Shown piece by piece: positions 63,117 through 64,000 of a stretch of DNA of 64,000 bases; position 1 is the stretch's first letter; each line of letters begins with the position of its first letter. The position numbers and the translations under genes are program-made. The DNA comes from Maribellus luteus (GTDB lineage Bacteria > Bacteroidota > Bacteroidia > Bacteroidales > Prolixibacteraceae). The notes beneath the pieces were generated by a model. It ran no database searches. It was not told where the DNA came from and saw only the letters and a program-made list of their open reading frames with translations. Location: positions 558,001 through 622,000 of the forward strand of contig NZ_QWGR01000003.1 in assembly GCF_003576475.1 (NCBI RefSeq), written 5' to 3'.

Positions 63117-64000
63117 TTATTTATAGTCGTTTAAAAGACAAGAAGCAGTAAACCGAATAGAATCGGAAAGCGGTGTATAATCAAAACCCAAGGTCCGGGT
63201 TATTTTCGATCCGTCGTAGTTATGAACCTCGTTTCTTCCGGTAGCCACTTCGCGTGTAATGGCAGCCGGTTTTCTGGTAAAAAGACTTCCAATGGCGGCA
63301 GCACGCCAGGCAATACCCGTCATAAAATCCGAAGCAAAAACCGAAGGCCGTGGTTTATTAAGCGCATCCGCAATCTGGAAGAAGACATTTTGATAACTCA
63401 GATTTTCCGCGTTTAACAGATAACGCTGGTTTTTACATTTCTCAAAATTTTCGGAATCCATCAGTAAAACCATTGCCCGCACCACGTCTCTTACGTCCAC
63501 AAAACCGGTGGTTCCTTTGGTATAGAATTTCATCCCGTCCCAAATGGTTTTAAAAAACTTTGCACTGCCACTTTCCCAGTTTCCGGGGCCAAAAATAATC
63601 GACGGGTTAACGATCACTGCATCCAGACCTTCCTCTATTCCGCGCCAGATTTCGGTTTCAGAGTGAAACTTACTATCCGAGTAAGCCGACACTTTTTTCG
63701 AAGGAACCCAGTTGGTCTCCTCTGTTACCGGCTCGCCGTTTTGCGCCTTTCCGAGAGCCGCAATCGAACTCACATGGCAAATCCTTTTTACACCGTTTGC
63801 CAAAGCGGCATTTACCAGGTTGGCCGTTCCTTCCACATTGGAGTGAATCATTTCCTGCCGCTCCTTTTTCCGAAAGGAAACGATGGCTGCACAATGGTAA
63901 ACCTCAGTAACACCTGCCAGAAGCGGCTCCAGCGAATAATAATCCAGCATATCCGCGTTTACCCATTCAATCTGATCAAATAGCTGCTGTGCATTTTCAA
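63117..64000 (-). CDS. NAD-dependent epimerase/dehydratase (5' end outside window)
   Basis: An extended short-chain dehydrogenase. The frame is open to the right edge of the window, so the true start and the N-terminal nucleotide-binding GxxGxxG lie outside; the internal ATG at 63950 is not the start. Visible marks are YHCAAIVSF, HVSSIAALG (Ser), YSDSKFHSE (catalytic YxxxK), NPSIIFGPG and GFVDVRDVVRAM. It resembles the dihydroflavonol-reductase/3-beta-HSD-like group in Bacteroidota, which act on sugars, lipids or flavonoid-like carbonyls. The substrate is unknown. Confidence 0.85.
   Translation of the reverse strand, partial: ENAQQLFDQIEWVNADMLDYYSLEPLLAGVTEVYHCAAIVSFRKKERQEMIHSNVEGTANLVNAALANGVKRICHVSSIAALGKAQNGEPVTEETNWVPSKKVSAYSDSKFHSETEIWRGIEEGLDAVIVNPSIIFGPGNWESGSAKFFKTIWDGMKFYTKGTTGFVDVRDVVRAMVLLMDSENFEKCKNQRYLLNAENLSYQNVFFQIADALNKPRPSVFASDFMTGIAWRAAAIGSLFTRKPAAITREVATGRNEVHNYDGSKITRTLGFDYTPLSDSIRFTASCLLNDYK

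Overview
The window looks like chromosomal DNA of an anaerobic or facultative Bacteroidota, probably of the Bacteroidales/Marinilabiliales type. The evidence is the density of lipoprotein glycosidases, a propeller/Y_Y_Y LytS-type sensor kinase, MutAB, a fused MetG, and promoters of the form TTG-N17-23-TAnnTTTG instead of sigma-70 boxes. The species call is inference.

Region 1 (1-15661, all + strand) is a mannose/N-glycan catabolic cluster. It holds a ROK sugar kinase (cut by the window edge), a FucP/GluP-type importer, two GH92 alpha-mannosidases, a GH2 beta-mannosidase-type enzyme, two paralogous six-hairpin glycosidase-like lipoproteins of uncertain family, a two-domain mannose-6-phosphate isomerase and a GH29 alpha-L-fucosidase. 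Together they would strip fucose and mannose from a glycan outside the cytoplasm, import the monosaccharide, phosphorylate it and feed it to glycolysis as fructose-6-P. No SusC/SusD pair or dedicated regulator is visible here.

Region 2 (15662-27210, mostly - strand) carries a Tat-signal TIM-barrel isomerase-like protein, an HGSNAT/DUF5009 membrane acyltransferase, a long-chain acyl-CoA ligase, a LytTR response regulator with its kinase, and an ECF sigma factor operon (sigma, HEAT-type anti-sigma, two DUF4097-like proteins). Phased repeats near the LytTR genes could be binding sites.

Region 3 (27428-38715) has a secreted peroxiredoxin-like protein, an AT-rich solitary KAP-like P-loop NTPase next to an ORF remnant, methylmalonyl-CoA mutase MutA/MutB, and a tetraheme cytochrome / four-cluster ferredoxin / NrfD membrane quinol module behind a large DUF2339 membrane protein.

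Region 4 (38716-46227) holds two fasciclin proteins followed by a MerR regulator with a CarH-like cobalamin-binding part. An inverted repeat overlaps the regulator's own promoter, and related TTAAACA boxes lie upstream of the fasciclin operon. A tail-anchored protein, a beta-helix lipoprotein and a small membrane protein/XRE/CPBP-protease module follow.

Region 5 (46379-64000) is mainly housekeeping and envelope functions: metG, a collagen-like secreted protein, HAD phosphatases, an esterase, LD-carboxypeptidase, YraN, MmcQ/YjbR, a C1 peptidase, an S4 protein, MscS, a GNAT and an SDR epimerase. Less ordinary items are an acyl-carrier-protein-like protein lacking the phosphopantetheine serine, three tandem cyclophilins of which the last is fused to an inactive trypsin-like domain, a highly structured intergenic repeat between 15-bp direct repeats, and a candidate small RNA.
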